The position numbers were made by a program, and so were the translations under genes. Positions 21,925 to 32,200 of a DNA stretch of 64,000 bases are shown here, in pieces (position 1 is the first letter of the stretch; each line of letters begins with the position of its first letter). The DNA comes from Candidatus Manganitrophaceae bacterium. Lineage in GTDB: Bacteria > Nitrospirota > Nitrospiria > SBBL01 > Manganitrophaceae. A model generated the notes under the pieces. It did no database searches and was not told where the DNA came from. It saw nothing but the letters and a program-made list of their open reading frames with translations. Where the stretch lies: assembly GCA_016200325.1 (NCBI GenBank), contig JACQEZ010000020.1, forward strand, positions 186,001 through 250,000, in the 5' to 3' direction.

Positions 21925-22653
21925 ATGCGGCAAAAGGGACGGCCCGGAAGGGGCGGGGGAGCGGCGCGCGGATGGCGATTCGCGAAATTTCTTTTCTTTT
22001 TTTCCGGAATTTTATTGCTGATCCGGATGTCGGAGGCGCAGGCGGGGGTGATCGGCGATCCGACCGCTTCGGGGAAGCCGAACACCCTCTCCCAGTTCAA
22101 CCTTGATTATGACCTGACCCAACGTAAACTGCGGGCCGGGGAAGACGGATTCGGCGGGCAGGCGACGAGCGAGCGGATCCTCCTTCAAGGGATCTACGGT
22201 CTCACCCCTTTCGTCGATCTCTACCTTCGGGTCGGCATCGCCGATCTGGAGACCAACTCCCGCGAGTTCGAGGGAGATTTCGGTCCGGCATTGGGGGGCG
22301 GGGGACGATGGACCCTTTTTCAAAAGGGAGATTTCAAGGTCGGCGTCGGGATTCAGTTCTTGGAATTCTTCAGCCGCGACGGCGGCTCGCCGACGCCGCG
22401 GGTCAATTGGGGCGAGTTGGAGTCGTTCATCGGCGGCGCTTTGCAGGGGATGGAGCGCTTCACCCCTTATATCGGGCTCTCCTTTTCCAAGGTGCAGGCC
22501 AAGTTTAAGAACGGCCCGACCGCCCGATCAGACGGCTTCATCGGTGTTTTTATCGGCGCCGAATTTCTGATCTATCAAAACTATTACTTTGCAAGCGAAG
22601 CGCGGATCTCCAGCGAGAATTCTCTAACGCTTCAGCTCAACTATCACTTATAA
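21925..22653 (+). CDS. Putative outer-membrane beta-barrel protein
   Basis: 242 residues. A basic N-terminus and hydrophobic stretch (FLFFFSGILLLI), then a probable cleavage site after EAQA, form a signal peptide. The mature part has alternating hydrophobic strands and turns (YGLTPFVDLYLRVG, FKVGVGIQFLEFF), with a final LQLNYHL whose pattern suits an outer-membrane barrel. Family and cargo are unknown. AGAGGAG precedes the ATG. It lies between eno and an FtsB-like gene. Confidence 0.6.
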   Translation: MRQKGRPGRGGGAARGWRFAKFLFFFSGILLLIRMSEAQAGVIGDPTASGKPNTLSQFNLDYDLTQRKLRAGEDGFGGQATSERILLQGIYGLTPFVDLYLRVGIADLETNSREFEGDFGPALGGGGRWTLFQKGDFKVGVGIQFLEFFSRDGGSPTPRVNWGELESFIGGALQGMERFTPYIGLSFSKVQAKFKNGPTARSDGFIGVFIGAEFLIYQNYYFASEARISSENSLTLQLNYHL

Positions 22654-22692
22654 TAACGTGAGGGAGCGTGCCTCACGTGATTTTCCATAAAG

Positions 22693-23016
22693 ATGAGAAA
22701 CCGAACCCGGGGAGAGATCGAACAACGGCGGGCCACGATGAAGCGCCTCTTCGGCGCGGTGGCCCTCTTTATCAATGGTTATCTTCTTCTCTCCTTCCTC
22801 TTCGGCGAGATGGGGCTGCTCAAATACATTAAAATGAAGCAGGCCTATTCCCAGGTCAACGAGGAGAACCGGACGCTTCGGAGCGATAACGAAAAGCTCA
22901 CCCGCCGCATCGAGGCGCTGAAGACCGATCGATTGACGATCGAGCGGATGGCGCGGGATCGGCTTGGATTGGCGCGAGAGGGAGAGCTGATTTATGAATT
23001 TTATGAGCCTCAATAA
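22693..23016 (+). CDS. ftsB: FtsB/DivIC-family septum formation initiator
   Basis: 107 residues: a short basic cytoplasmic end, one membrane helix (about residues 18-36), a coiled coil (QVNEENRTLRSDNEKLTRRI) and the conserved end RMARDRLGLAREGE. It would act in the FtsQLB divisome complex at the inner membrane. An internal ATG at 22738 would leave only the helix and coil; the start is uncertain because no clear ribosome-binding site is seen. It sits downstream of eno, as ftsB does in many bacteria. Confidence 0.85.
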   Translation: MRNRTRGEIEQRRATMKRLFGAVALFINGYLLLSFLFGEMGLLKYIKMKQAYSQVNEENRTLRSDNEKLTRRIEALKTDRLTIERMARDRLGLAREGELIYEFYEPQ

Positions 23017-23101
23017 AAAAATCAAAAGCTAGACAAACGCTAGAATCGATCTGAACTCTTTTTACCTGACCTTCACATTCCTTCTTGTTTGATTTGATCT
23101 T

Positions 23102-23986
23102 ATGGCTTACCGTTCCGGATTCATCGCGATCATTGGACGTCCCAACGTCGGAAAATCAACCCTGCTCAATCAGCTTCTGGGGCAGAAGGTTTCGATCATC
23201 TCCGACAAGCCGCAGACCACCCGCAACCGGATCTTGGGGGTCAAGACGATCGAAGCGGGGCAGATGGTCTTCTTCGACACCCCCGGCATTCATAAGGCGA
23301 AAAGCCGGATCAACCAGCGGATGGTCCAGACGGCGATCAATTCGCTCCAAGAGGTCGATCTGATCTTTTTTCTCATCGAGCCCGATGCCGAGCCGGGGGA
23401 AGGGGACCGGTTCATCGCGGAGCGATTGGAGCAAATTAGAACCCCCAAGATGTTGATCGTCAATAAGATCGACCTGGTCAAAAAAGAGCGCCTCATTCCC
23501 ATTCTCGACTCTTACCAGCAGAAGGGGATCTTTTCCGAGATCATCCCGATCTCGGCGCTGACCGGAGAGAATACCGACCGTCTTATTGCCGCCGCGCTGA
23601 ACCACCTTCCCGAAGGGGAGCCGATCTTTTCCGAGGACCTCGTGACCGACCAGCCGGTCCGGTTTCTTGCCGCCGAGCTGGTCCGAGAGAAGGTCTTTCA
23701 GAAAACGCACGAAGAGATTCCCTACGCCGTCGCCGTCCATATCGACGAGTTCAAAGAAGAAGAGGAGAAAAACCTGATCACCATCCGCGCCACCCTCTTC
23801 GTCGAGCGCGACTCGCAGAAGGGAATTCTGATCGGTCAAAAGGGACAGATGTTAAAAGAGATCGGCAAGTCGGCCCGTGAAGAGATGGAAACCCTCCTCG
23901 GAACCCGCGTTTTCCTGGAGCTCTGGATCAAAGTCAAAAAAGGCTGGAGCAAAGATGACGCCTTCCTGACCGATTTAGGAATTTAG
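23102..23986 (+). CDS. era: GTPase Era
   Basis: 294 residues. It needs G1 GRPNVGKST, switch G3 DTPG and G4 NKID, all present, with a C-terminal KH domain (GILIGQKGQMLKEIG). Era binds the 3' end of 16S rRNA and acts in 30S maturation. Length and order are canonical. The leader contains an AT-rich stretch but no obvious promoter. Confidence 0.97.
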   Translation: MAYRSGFIAIIGRPNVGKSTLLNQLLGQKVSIISDKPQTTRNRILGVKTIEAGQMVFFDTPGIHKAKSRINQRMVQTAINSLQEVDLIFFLIEPDAEPGEGDRFIAERLEQIRTPKMLIVNKIDLVKKERLIPILDSYQQKGIFSEIIPISALTGENTDRLIAAALNHLPEGEPIFSEDLVTDQPVRFLAAELVREKVFQKTHEEIPYAVAVHIDEFKEEEEKNLITIRATLFVERDSQKGILIGQKGQMLKEIGKSAREEMETLLGTRVFLELWIKVKKGWSKDDAFLTDLGI

Positions 23987-24243
23987 CAAAGCATGCGGCG
24001 TGTATCGTCCATTAAAGAGGCTGCGCGCAAAGAGGCTGCTGCGCGTTTGCTGCCGGTTTTCCTCCCTGAAGCATTTTCCAAAAAAGGTTAAGGTCTTTTC
24101 TCCATCCACTTAATGTCTCCTCCCAATGCTCTGAATCGGCCGATCTGTTATTCTACCCTTAGCCCGGCCCCGGCTTGAGATCTGATCCCGATCAAACCGC
24201 TCACCCGACGGCCATTTTTAATCTTTCGCAAGGAGATAAAAAG
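23987..24243. other. Intergenic stretch between era and the DUF3108 gene
   Basis: About 257 bases with no credible ORF. A short direct repeat of AAAGAGGCTGC occurs at 24014 and 24030. Nothing else is recognised apart from the ribosome-binding site AAGGAGAT before 24244. Confidence 0.4.
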
Positions 24244-25035
24244 ATGCAGAGGCGCCTGCGCATCCTATTTTTTTCCGCTTTTGCACTTCAGCTCCTCCTC
24301 CCCGATGCTTTTAGCGCCATCCCGCCGATCTCCTACGTCACCCCCTTCCCCTTTGTGGCGGGAGAGCGGCTCTCCTACCAGGTGACACTGGATCAGATGA
24401 AGATCGGGAAGGCGATCATGAAGGTGATCGAGAAGGTTCAATTTGAAGGAAAAGAGGTTTATCACCTCTCCTCCGAGGTCAAGACGAGCGGTTTTCTCTC
24501 CCTTTTCACCCGGATCAACGACCGGGTCGAGTCGTACATGGATGCCGAGGGGCTCTTCTCCCGGCGGGTCGAGGTCCGAAAAGAGCGGCGGATGAAGACC
24601 GATGAAAAGGTGGTGACGTTCGATCAGATCGGACACCGTGCGGTTCAATGGAAGAACAACCGGGAGGAGGTTTTCGAGATTCCCCCGCGTGTCCAAGATT
24701 CGCTCAGCTCACTCTACTACTTCAGAACGCAGCGGTTCCCCGAAATCGGCGGGGCGCTTTTTATCGACGTTCATGAGAGCGGGAAGAACCGAAAGATCGA
24801 GGTGCGGGTCCTTCAGCAAGAGCGGGTGACGACCCCCGCCGGAACCTTCGACACCATCAAAGTCCAGACCGCCCTCCCCAAAGAAGGGGCCTTCTCCGGC
24901 AATGGCGATCTCTTCATCTGGTTTACGAATGACGACCGGCGGATGCCGGTCCTGCTCCAGTCGGAGAGCCAGCGGGGAACGGTGACCGTCGCCCTGGAGG
25001 CGCAACAGCGTGGAGAGGGGAGCGGATCGCTCTGA
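24244..25035 (+). CDS. DUF3108-family exported protein
   Basis: 263 residues from ATG 24244, which follows AAGGAGAT. A signal peptide spans about residues 1-25. The mature protein opens PFVAGERLSYQV and continues as all-beta with WKNNREEVFEIPPRVQDSLSSLYYFR, the pattern of DUF3108 periplasmic proteins. Function unknown; some relatives neighbour envelope genes. The frame is open back to 24175 but has no matching start signal there. Confidence 0.75.
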   Translation: MQRRLRILFFSAFALQLLLPDAFSAIPPISYVTPFPFVAGERLSYQVTLDQMKIGKAIMKVIEKVQFEGKEVYHLSSEVKTSGFLSLFTRINDRVESYMDAEGLFSRRVEVRKERRMKTDEKVVTFDQIGHRAVQWKNNREEVFEIPPRVQDSLSSLYYFRTQRFPEIGGALFIDVHESGKNRKIEVRVLQQERVTTPAGTFDTIKVQTALPKEGAFSGNGDLFIWFTNDDRRMPVLLQSESQRGTVTVALEAQQRGEGSGSL

Positions 25036-25058
25036 TCGGCGCGCTCCTTTCTCTTCCC

Positions 25059-25703
25059 TTATCGCTTTAAGAGCGGTTCAATCACCGGCCAAATCCGATC
25101 GACGATAATTCGATACCCCTGCGCCGTCGGGTGAATCCCATCGGCCTGGTTCAAGTTCGACTGGGCGGCGACCCCATCGAGGAAAAAAGGGATCAGCGTC
25201 AGGTGATAGCGCGCCGCCAGCCTCGGATAGATTTTCTCAAACCCCTCCGTGTAGCCTCTTCCATAATTCGGCGGCAACTTCATTCCTGCCAAGATCACCA
25301 CCGCCCCTGTTTTTTGAAGCCGCTCGATCATCGCGGCGAGGTTTTTTTCGGTCTCCCCCAGATCGAGCCCGCGCAGACCGTCATTGGCGCCGAGCTCTAA
25401 AATCACCAGATCCGGCCGGCTTCGAAGGACCCAATCGACACGGCGGAGCCCGCCGGCGGTTGTCTCCCCGCTGACCCCCGAATTGATGATGCGATAGGAG
25501 TAACCGGCCGCTCTCAGCTTTTGCTCCAGCACCGCCGGATAGCCCTCATTCGGAGCGACCCCTAGTCCGGCCGTCAGGCTGTCGCCGAACGCAACGATCA
25601 CCCGCTCACGGACCGCTCCTTGGGCCCGGGCAACCGCTGGCGACACCCCACTCCCTCCAAAAAGAAGAACGGCCAGCACCCAAAAAACGACCTTCCGTTT
25701 CAA
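25059..25703 (-). CDS. tesA: TesA-like arylesterase / SGNH hydrolase
   Basis: 214 residues from a TTG at 25703, preceded by AAGGAGG at five bases. The signal peptide (KVVFWVLAVLLFGG) points to the periplasm. SGNH blocks: FGDSLTAGLG (nucleophile Ser), the Gly in NSGVSGET, GANDGLRG, and DGIHP with catalytic Asp/His near the C-terminus. The TesA group has thioesterase, esterase and lysophospholipase activity. It is divergent from a YbbA/YbbP-type exporter, the same grouping as tesA-ybbAP in enterobacteria. Confidence 0.88.
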   Translation of the reverse strand: MKRKVVFWVLAVLLFGGSGVSPAVARAQGAVRERVIVAFGDSLTAGLGVAPNEGYPAVLEQKLRAAGYSYRIINSGVSGETTAGGLRRVDWVLRSRPDLVILELGANDGLRGLDLGETEKNLAAMIERLQKTGAVVILAGMKLPPNYGRGYTEGFEKIYPRLAARYHLTLIPFFLDGVAAQSNLNQADGIHPTAQGYRIIVDRIWPVIEPLLKR

Positions 25704-25992
25704 ACGCGCCTCCTTCGATATGCAGAAAAGTTTTAAGATTGATTGTGTCATAAACAGGAAAGGTGATCAAGCCTTCCAAGTAGAGAGCCCTCCGTCCTGG
25801 GCCGCTGTAATTCTTTACGGTATAAAAATTTAGGATAAATTTAACGAACAGGGCGGAAGGGGGGTCGGATGCAGACACGGACACAGGACGCCGATGCGTG
25901 TAGGCTCTTTTTTACTTCTCTCTGATTTCTGCCTTTAAACTCCGCAATCCGCAATCCATTCTTCCCTTCTATTTCTTCTTTGATTGCTCGTG

Positions 25993-25998
25993 TATAAT
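25993..25998 (+). promoter_or_regulatory. Perfect -10 hexamer upstream of the ABC exporter
   Basis: TATAAT in CGTGTATAATACG, 31 bases before the ybbA-like ATG. No convincing -35 box is present at 16-18 bases; the TGTG just upstream may give an extended -10 promoter. Confidence 0.45.
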
Positions 25999-26028
25999 AC
26001 GAATTCGTGTCTGGAGCGGGGGTGTTTC

Positions 26029-26709
26029 ATGATTGAGATTGCTGACCTCACGATGCAGTTGACCAGTGGGGGAAGGAGGGTGACGATCCTCGACCGGATC
26101 GACCTTTCGGTGCCGGCGAAGCAGTTTTTGGCGGTCATCGGGCCCTCCGGGAGCGGGAAGTCGACGTTGTTGGGGTTGATGGCGGGGCTCGATCGTCCCA
26201 CCTCCGGGTCGATTCGCATCGAGGGGGTCTCTCTTTCGGAGCTGAGCGAGGATGATCTCGCGCGGCTTCGCCGCGAGAAGATCGGGATGATCTTTCAGTC
26301 GTTTCATCTCATTCCGACCCTGACGGCGCTGGAGAATGTTCAAGTTCCACTTGAGCTTCGTGGGGAGGCCGGTGCCGATCGGGAGGGGTATCGGCTCCTC
26401 GAAGCGGTGGGGCTGGGCGATCGGAGCGGGCATTATCCGGTCCAGCTTTCGGGCGGTGAGCAGCAGCGGGTCGCCGTTGCCCGCGCCTATGCCGCGAAGC
26501 CGCGCCTTCTTCTCGCCGATGAGCCGACCGGCAACCTCGATTCGGCGAATGGCGCCCGGGTGATCGACCTTCTCTTCCAGCTCCACCGAGACCAGGGGAC
26601 GACGCTGATCTTGGTGACCCACGACCCGACGCTGGCGGCGCGCGCGGAGCGGACGATCTCTCTGCGAGATGGCCGGATCGTTGACGATCGGACTCAAGGA
26701 GCCCCATGA
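26029..26709 (+). CDS. ABC transporter ATP-binding protein, YbbA/LolD type
   Basis: 226 residues. Walker A is GPSGSGKST, the signature is LSGGEQQRVAVARA, and Walker B is LLLADEPTGNLD with the H-loop in VTHDP. This sequence is typical of the LolD/MacB/YbbA subfamily that drives extrusion of lipids or lipoproteins rather than import. I chose ATG 26029; the frame back to 25984 overlaps the promoter. It overlaps the permease gene (ATGA). Confidence 0.9.
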   Translation: MIEIADLTMQLTSGGRRVTILDRIDLSVPAKQFLAVIGPSGSGKSTLLGLMAGLDRPTSGSIRIEGVSLSELSEDDLARLRREKIGMIFQSFHLIPTLTALENVQVPLELRGEAGADREGYRLLEAVGLGDRSGHYPVQLSGGEQQRVAVARAYAAKPRLLLADEPTGNLDSANGARVIDLLFQLHRDQGTTLILVTHDPTLAARAERTISLRDGRIVDDRTQGAP

Positions 26710-29243
26710 GCCGATTTGTTCTCCGGATGGTCTGGCGGGAGGCGCGCGGCTCCTTTCGACATTTTCTCTCCTTCCTCCTCTCCATCGCGTTGGGGGTCGG
26801 ATCGATCGTCGGCGTCGGCAACATCGCCGCCAATCTACAGGAGATGAGCTTTCACGAGTCACGCAACCTTCTCGCCGGCGATCTGGAGGCGCGGCTGAAT
26901 CGGCCGCTTTCTCCGGCGGGGGAAGGGGCCCTTTCCGATCTGCCGCAGGGGGTTCAATTCATACGGGTCACCGAGGTGATCGGCATGGCGGCGACCGAGG
27001 CGGCCTCTCAGTCGCAGCTGGTCGAGCTCAAGGCGGTGGAGCCGGGCTATCCGTTCTACGGACGGCTGTTGCTCGACCCGCCGGCGGCCGATCCGTTTCA
27101 TGATCCCGATTCGGTCTGGGTCCAAGAGGGGCTGTTGATCCGGCTCGGCCTCCATGTCGGAGACCTCCTTCGTCTGGGGGAAGGACACTTCAAGATCGGC
27201 GGAATCATCCGCAAAGAGCCCGACCGGTCGGTCGGCACCTTCAGCCTCGGACCGCGGGTCCTTCTCTCGCAAGCGGCGTTGGAGAAAGCCCATCTGGTCC
27301 AGATCGGAAGCCGGGTCACCCGGCGTCTCCTTTTTAAAACCGATTTGCCCGCCACCCCGGAATTTTTAAAAGACGACTTGAAGCAGCGGTGGTCCTCGGA
27401 GTCGGTCCGCCTGCAGACCTATCGGGAGGCGCAGCCGCGGCTCGGACGTTTTCTGGAGAACTTCGCCACCTATCTCGGTCTCGTCGGGCTGATTACGTTG
27501 ATGATCGGCGGGATCGCCGTCGCGAGCAACATCCATGCATTCCTCTCCGAGCGGATGCAGACGATTGCGATCCTCAAGTCGCTCGGCACGCCGACCTGGG
27601 GGGTGATGGCGGTCTATCTCCTGCTGGCGCTGCTCCTCGGCGGGATCGGCAGTCTGCTCGGGGTGGCGCTGGGGATTGGCGTCCACCATGCGCTTCTCTC
27701 CCTCCTCGCCCCCTTCCTCCCCTCCGGCTTTTCCTTTCGGCTCGCCCTCGTACCGGTGGCCCGGGGGGTTGCGATGGGACTCTGGACGACCCTTCTCTTT
27801 ACCCTCTGGCCGCTGCGGCAGGTGTGGCAGGTCTCTCCGGCGCGGGTCTTCCGCCAAGAGGTGGAAGCCGATCTTTTCGGCGGAGAAAAGCGGCGCCGAT
27901 TCTTCTCCCCCCGCGCCGTTCAACTGGGGGCGCTCATCGTGGTCGGATGGGCCGCGCTGGCGGTCTGGCAGGCGGGGTCGTGGCGGCTGGGAGGATGGGT
28001 CGTCTTGGGGATCGGCGTCGCCGTGCTCCTGCTGCTGGCGGCGACGGCGGCGGCCCTCTCCTTCATCAAGCGGATCGGCCGTCCCCGGCCGTTGATCCTC
28101 CGGTATGGAATCGGAAATCTCACCCGCCCCGGGCGGCAGATCGGGATGATCGTCCTCTCGATCGGGATCGGGGTCTTGATCCTTCTCACCTTGATCCAAG
28201 TGGAGACCAATCTCCTCTCGGAGCTGCAGCAAAATATTCCGGAAGATGCGCCGAGCCTCTTCTTCATCGACCTTCAGCCCGATCAAAAAGAGCCGTTCGA
28301 GGCGACGCTGGCGAAGTGGAATTTAAAAAAGCCGGCCGAGCTGACGCCGCTGGTCCGCTCGCGCCTCTCCGAACTTGACGGCAAGAAGGTCTCGGAGATC
28401 CAGACGGAGGAGCGGCCCGACGGCTGGTACTTTACCCGGGAGTATGTTCTCACCTATCAGCGCGATCTTCCCAAGCACAATTCGATTCTCCAGGGAGCCT
28501 GGTGGAAAGGGGGGGCCGAGGGGGGCGGGGCGGCCGAGGTTTCGGTCGAGGAGGAGGCGGCGCGGCACCTCGGCATTCATCTCGGCTCCCGCATTACATT
28601 CGATATTCAAGGGGTGGCGGTGGAGGGGGTGGTGACGAGCCTCCGCGAAGTCGATTGGGGGAGCCTCTCGACCAACTTCTTTTTTATCTTTCAGCCCGGC
28701 GCGCTCGACGGCGCGCCGATGACCTATGTCGCCACCGCGACCGACCGGCCCGAAGAGGATGTTCCGATTCAAAATGCGGTGATCAAATCCTTTCCCAACG
28801 TCACGGTGATCCATCTTCGGGAGGTGTTGGAAACGGTCGTCGGCATCCTCACCGAAATTACCCGGACCGTCCGGTTCATGGCGGCCTTTGCACTCGCCGT
28901 CGGATTGATCGTTCTTGCGGGGAGCATCGCCGCGACCCGGGCCCGCCGCCTTCACGAAATGGTGCTCTTCAAGACGCTCGGAGCGACCCGGTCGATCCTC
29001 CTTTCCATCCTGGCGGTCGAATATCTCTTGCTCGGTCTGATTGCCGCCTTAGTCGGCGGCCTCCTCTCCATCGGGCTCTCTTGGGGGATCGTCCACTTCT
29101 TTCTCGATCTTCGGTGGCGGTTTGACGGAATCTCTCTTCTCCTCGGACTGATCGCCGTCCTTCTGTTGACCCTCGTCACCGGGTTTTTGATGAGCTATCG
29201 GCTCCTCAAACAAAAGCCGCTCGCGGTCCTGAGAGCCGAATAA
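26706..29243 (+). CDS. FtsX-like ABC exporter permease, YbbP type
   Basis: 845 residues with an N-terminal membrane helix, a periplasmic domain, and about ten hydrophobic segments arranged as two FtsX domains (about 250-400 and 700-845). A third cluster lies around 410-490. The size and duplicated FtsX layout match YbbP. It is translationally coupled to the ATPase gene. Substrate unknown; the neighbouring tesA suggests a lipid or ester compound. Confidence 0.85.
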   Translation: MSRFVLRMVWREARGSFRHFLSFLLSIALGVGSIVGVGNIAANLQEMSFHESRNLLAGDLEARLNRPLSPAGEGALSDLPQGVQFIRVTEVIGMAATEAASQSQLVELKAVEPGYPFYGRLLLDPPAADPFHDPDSVWVQEGLLIRLGLHVGDLLRLGEGHFKIGGIIRKEPDRSVGTFSLGPRVLLSQAALEKAHLVQIGSRVTRRLLFKTDLPATPEFLKDDLKQRWSSESVRLQTYREAQPRLGRFLENFATYLGLVGLITLMIGGIAVASNIHAFLSERMQTIAILKSLGTPTWGVMAVYLLLALLLGGIGSLLGVALGIGVHHALLSLLAPFLPSGFSFRLALVPVARGVAMGLWTTLLFTLWPLRQVWQVSPARVFRQEVEADLFGGEKRRRFFSPRAVQLGALIVVGWAALAVWQAGSWRLGGWVVLGIGVAVLLLLAATAAALSFIKRIGRPRPLILRYGIGNLTRPGRQIGMIVLSIGIGVLILLTLIQVETNLLSELQQNIPEDAPSLFFIDLQPDQKEPFEATLAKWNLKKPAELTPLVRSRLSELDGKKVSEIQTEERPDGWYFTREYVLTYQRDLPKHNSILQGAWWKGGAEGGGAAEVSVEEEAARHLGIHLGSRITFDIQGVAVEGVVTSLREVDWGSLSTNFFFIFQPGALDGAPMTYVATATDRPEEDVPIQNAVIKSFPNVTVIHLREVLETVVGILTEITRTVRFMAAFALAVGLIVLAGSIAATRARRLHEMVLFKTLGATRSILLSILAVEYLLLGLIAALVGGLLSIGLSWGIVHFFLDLRWRFDGISLLLGLIAVLLLTLVTGFLMSYRLLKQKPLAVLRAE

Positions 29244-29291
29244 TCCGCTCAGGACTTGCATAGGGCCGCCAGGGTGCCCTAGAATGAGGCT

Positions 29292-32200
29292 ATGGTGGGG
29301 CAAGAGATTAATCCAATTCAAACCGAATGGAAACGTTTCATCGAAGGGCTCCCCCCCGCCGGCCTAGTGTCCCGTGTCATCCTCGATTCCTGGAAGCGAA
29401 GCCGCGCCGCCGGCGTCCATCCTCATCCGATGAAGTTGATCCTCCATCCGGTTTCCGAACAGATCCTTCGTCATCGATTGGACGTCAACCAAGAGTTCAT
29501 TGAGGTCGCCGCGCTCCACCTCGACTGGATCTCCTCCTCCCTGTCCGGTTTGCGCCATACCGCGTTTTTGGTCGATCGGGACGGACTAATTCTCTATGCG
29601 ACCGGAAACGATCATTTGATGCGCGAGGCCTTTTATGTCCTCCCCGGCTATGACTGGTCGGAGCGCCGGATGGGGACGAATGCCGTCGGAACCGCCCTCG
29701 CGACCAACCAGCCGATCGCGGTCTCCGGGCCGGAGCATTACATCCAGCTCTTTCATGGGTATACCTGCACTGCGGCGCCGATTCGAGTCCACGGCAGCAC
29801 CCTCGGCGCGATCGGCATCGGTACGCCGGCGACGGAGGGCAATCCGGAGCGGCTGATCCTAACGGCGCATACCGCCTATGTCGTCGAGCAGGCGCTGATG
29901 CACCGGCGGACGGAGCGGATGGCGGAGTCGATGAAGACCGAGGCGACGGCCCTCCTCTCCAATGCGCTTGACTATAAAACGACCCTTTCGAACATCGCCC
30001 GTCTCGTCGTCCCCCGTTTCGCCGATTGGTGTTTGATCAACATGCGTGAGGAAGATCGGTCGATCAGCCGGGTGGCGGTGGCGGCGGCCGATCCGGCCCA
30101 GGCAAACCTGGCAGAAGACCTTCAGCGCCAGCCGCTCGATCCCGATGGGCCTTATGGCGCCGCCCGGGTGATACGGACCGGTCTATCGGAACTCTATCCG
30201 GAGATTTCCGACGCCGTTGTCATAGGAGCGGCTTCGGATGCAAAGCATCGAACCTTGTTGGAGCAACTCCGGATGAAGTCGGCGATGGTGGTCCCGATTA
30301 CCGGCCGACAGGGGGTGCTCGGCGCGATCACCTTTATCTCAGTCGAATCCGATCGGCAATACAGCCGGGTCGATCTCGCTTTGGCCGAAGAGTTGGCCCG
30401 CCGCGCGGCGCTGGCGATTGAAAATGCCCGGCTCTATCGCGACGCCCAGCAAGAGATCGCGCGACGGAAAGAGGTGGAAGCGGCGCTCCGGCAGAGTGAA
30501 GAGCGCTTCCGGCGGCTCGGCGAGAGCGGTGTTCTGAGCATCGCCTCATTTGATCTTTCCGGTTCCATCACCGATGCCAACGATGCCTTCCTGAAGATGA
30601 TTCAATACAGTCGGGAAGAGCTGCGGGCCGGAAAGGTCCGCTGGGACCCCCTGACGCCGCCGGAGTGGATCGAGCGGACGCGGCAGGCCGTTGAGGAGAT
30701 GAAGCAACATGGGAGCTGTGTTCCTTATGAGAGGGAATATCTCCGAAAAGACGGCAGCCGGTTCTGGGGCCTGTTCGGCGGCGCCCTGCTCAATGAGGGT
30801 TCGGAAGGGGTCGCCTTTGTGATCGATACCACCGAGCGCAAGCGGGCCGAGGAGGGATTGCGCCACTCCGAGGAGAAATATCGGACTCTCTTCGAGACGA
30901 TGACGCAAGGGGTCGTCTATCAGGATGAGGAGGGAAAAATCCTCTCGGCGAACCCGTCGGCGGAGCGGATCTTGGGGTTGACGATCGACCAGATGCAGGG
31001 GCGGAGTTCCTTCGATCTCGATTGGCGGGCGATCCGGGACGACGGGTCGGCGCTCCCGGGAGAAGCGCATCCGGCGATGGTCGCCCTGAGAACCGGGGCG
31101 CCGGTGAAAAATGTGATCATGGGGGTTTTCCATCCCGAAGAGAAGGGGTACCGCTGGATCAATGTGAATGCCATCCCGCAATTCCGACCGGGAGAGAAGA
31201 AGCCATATCAGGTTTACGCCACCTTTGCAGATATCACCGAGCGGCGGCAGGTGGAGGAGCAGATCCGCTTTCAGGCCAATCTGCTCGATGTCGTCGAACA
31301 GGCGATTATCGTCACCGATCTCGCCGGGGTCATTCTTTATTGGAATCGGTTCTCGGAAAAGCTCTACGGCTGGAGCGCCAAAGAGGTGTTGGGCCGAAAC
31401 ATCACCGAAGTGACCCCTTCCGATCTTTCGTATGAAGAAGGGGTGAAGATCATGCGCCGGCTGGCGCTGGGAAGGGGATGGTCGGGCGAGTTTCAGGTCC
31501 GCCGCCGGGACGGAAGCCTCTTTACGGCAATGGTCGTCGATACGCCGATTCGGAATGAAAGAGGGGAGTTGATCGGGGTGATCGGCGTCTCCTTCGACAT
31601 CACGGCGCGCAAGCAGGTGGAAGAGGCGCTGAACCAAAAGAAGGTCGAGGCCGAAGAGGCCAGCCGGGCCAAAACGCAATTTGTCTCGATGATCTCCCAC
31701 GAACTCCGGACGCCGCTGAACGCGATCATCGGCTACGCCGACCTTCTCAGCCGGCCGCGTCCGGTGGAAGATCCGGCCAAACTCAAAGAGCGGGTCGACC
31801 GGATTTCCTATAATGCCCGCATCCTGCTCGACCTGATCAACAATCTGCTCAACCTCAACCGGCTGGAAGCGGGGCAGATGCCGGTGACGGTCGAAACGGT
31901 CTTCCTGGTCGATGTGGTCGAAAAGATCGTTGATAACCTGAGGACGATGGGAGAAGAAAAAGGACTGAAGGTCGATCTGATCAATGAGGTCGGCCCCTTC
32001 GCGATCCGCTCCGATTTAAAGAAGATCGAGCAGATCGTCCGAAATCTGGTTTCCAACGCCATCAAATTTACCGACCGAGGCTCGGTGACGGTCCGGCTGT
32101 TGGATTTCCCCGCCGAGCAGCGGGTCGGCGTCGAGGTCTCAGATACCGGGATCGGAATCTCCGGAAAAGACCTCTCCCGCCTCTTTGAGCCGTTCTACCA

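Noticed and set aside
27366-28286. 306-codon minus-strand frame within the FtsX permease gene
   Set aside because: The composition (Arg, Pro, Gly, Asp, Glu) is typical of a shadow frame, and the permease gene is continuous and convincing.
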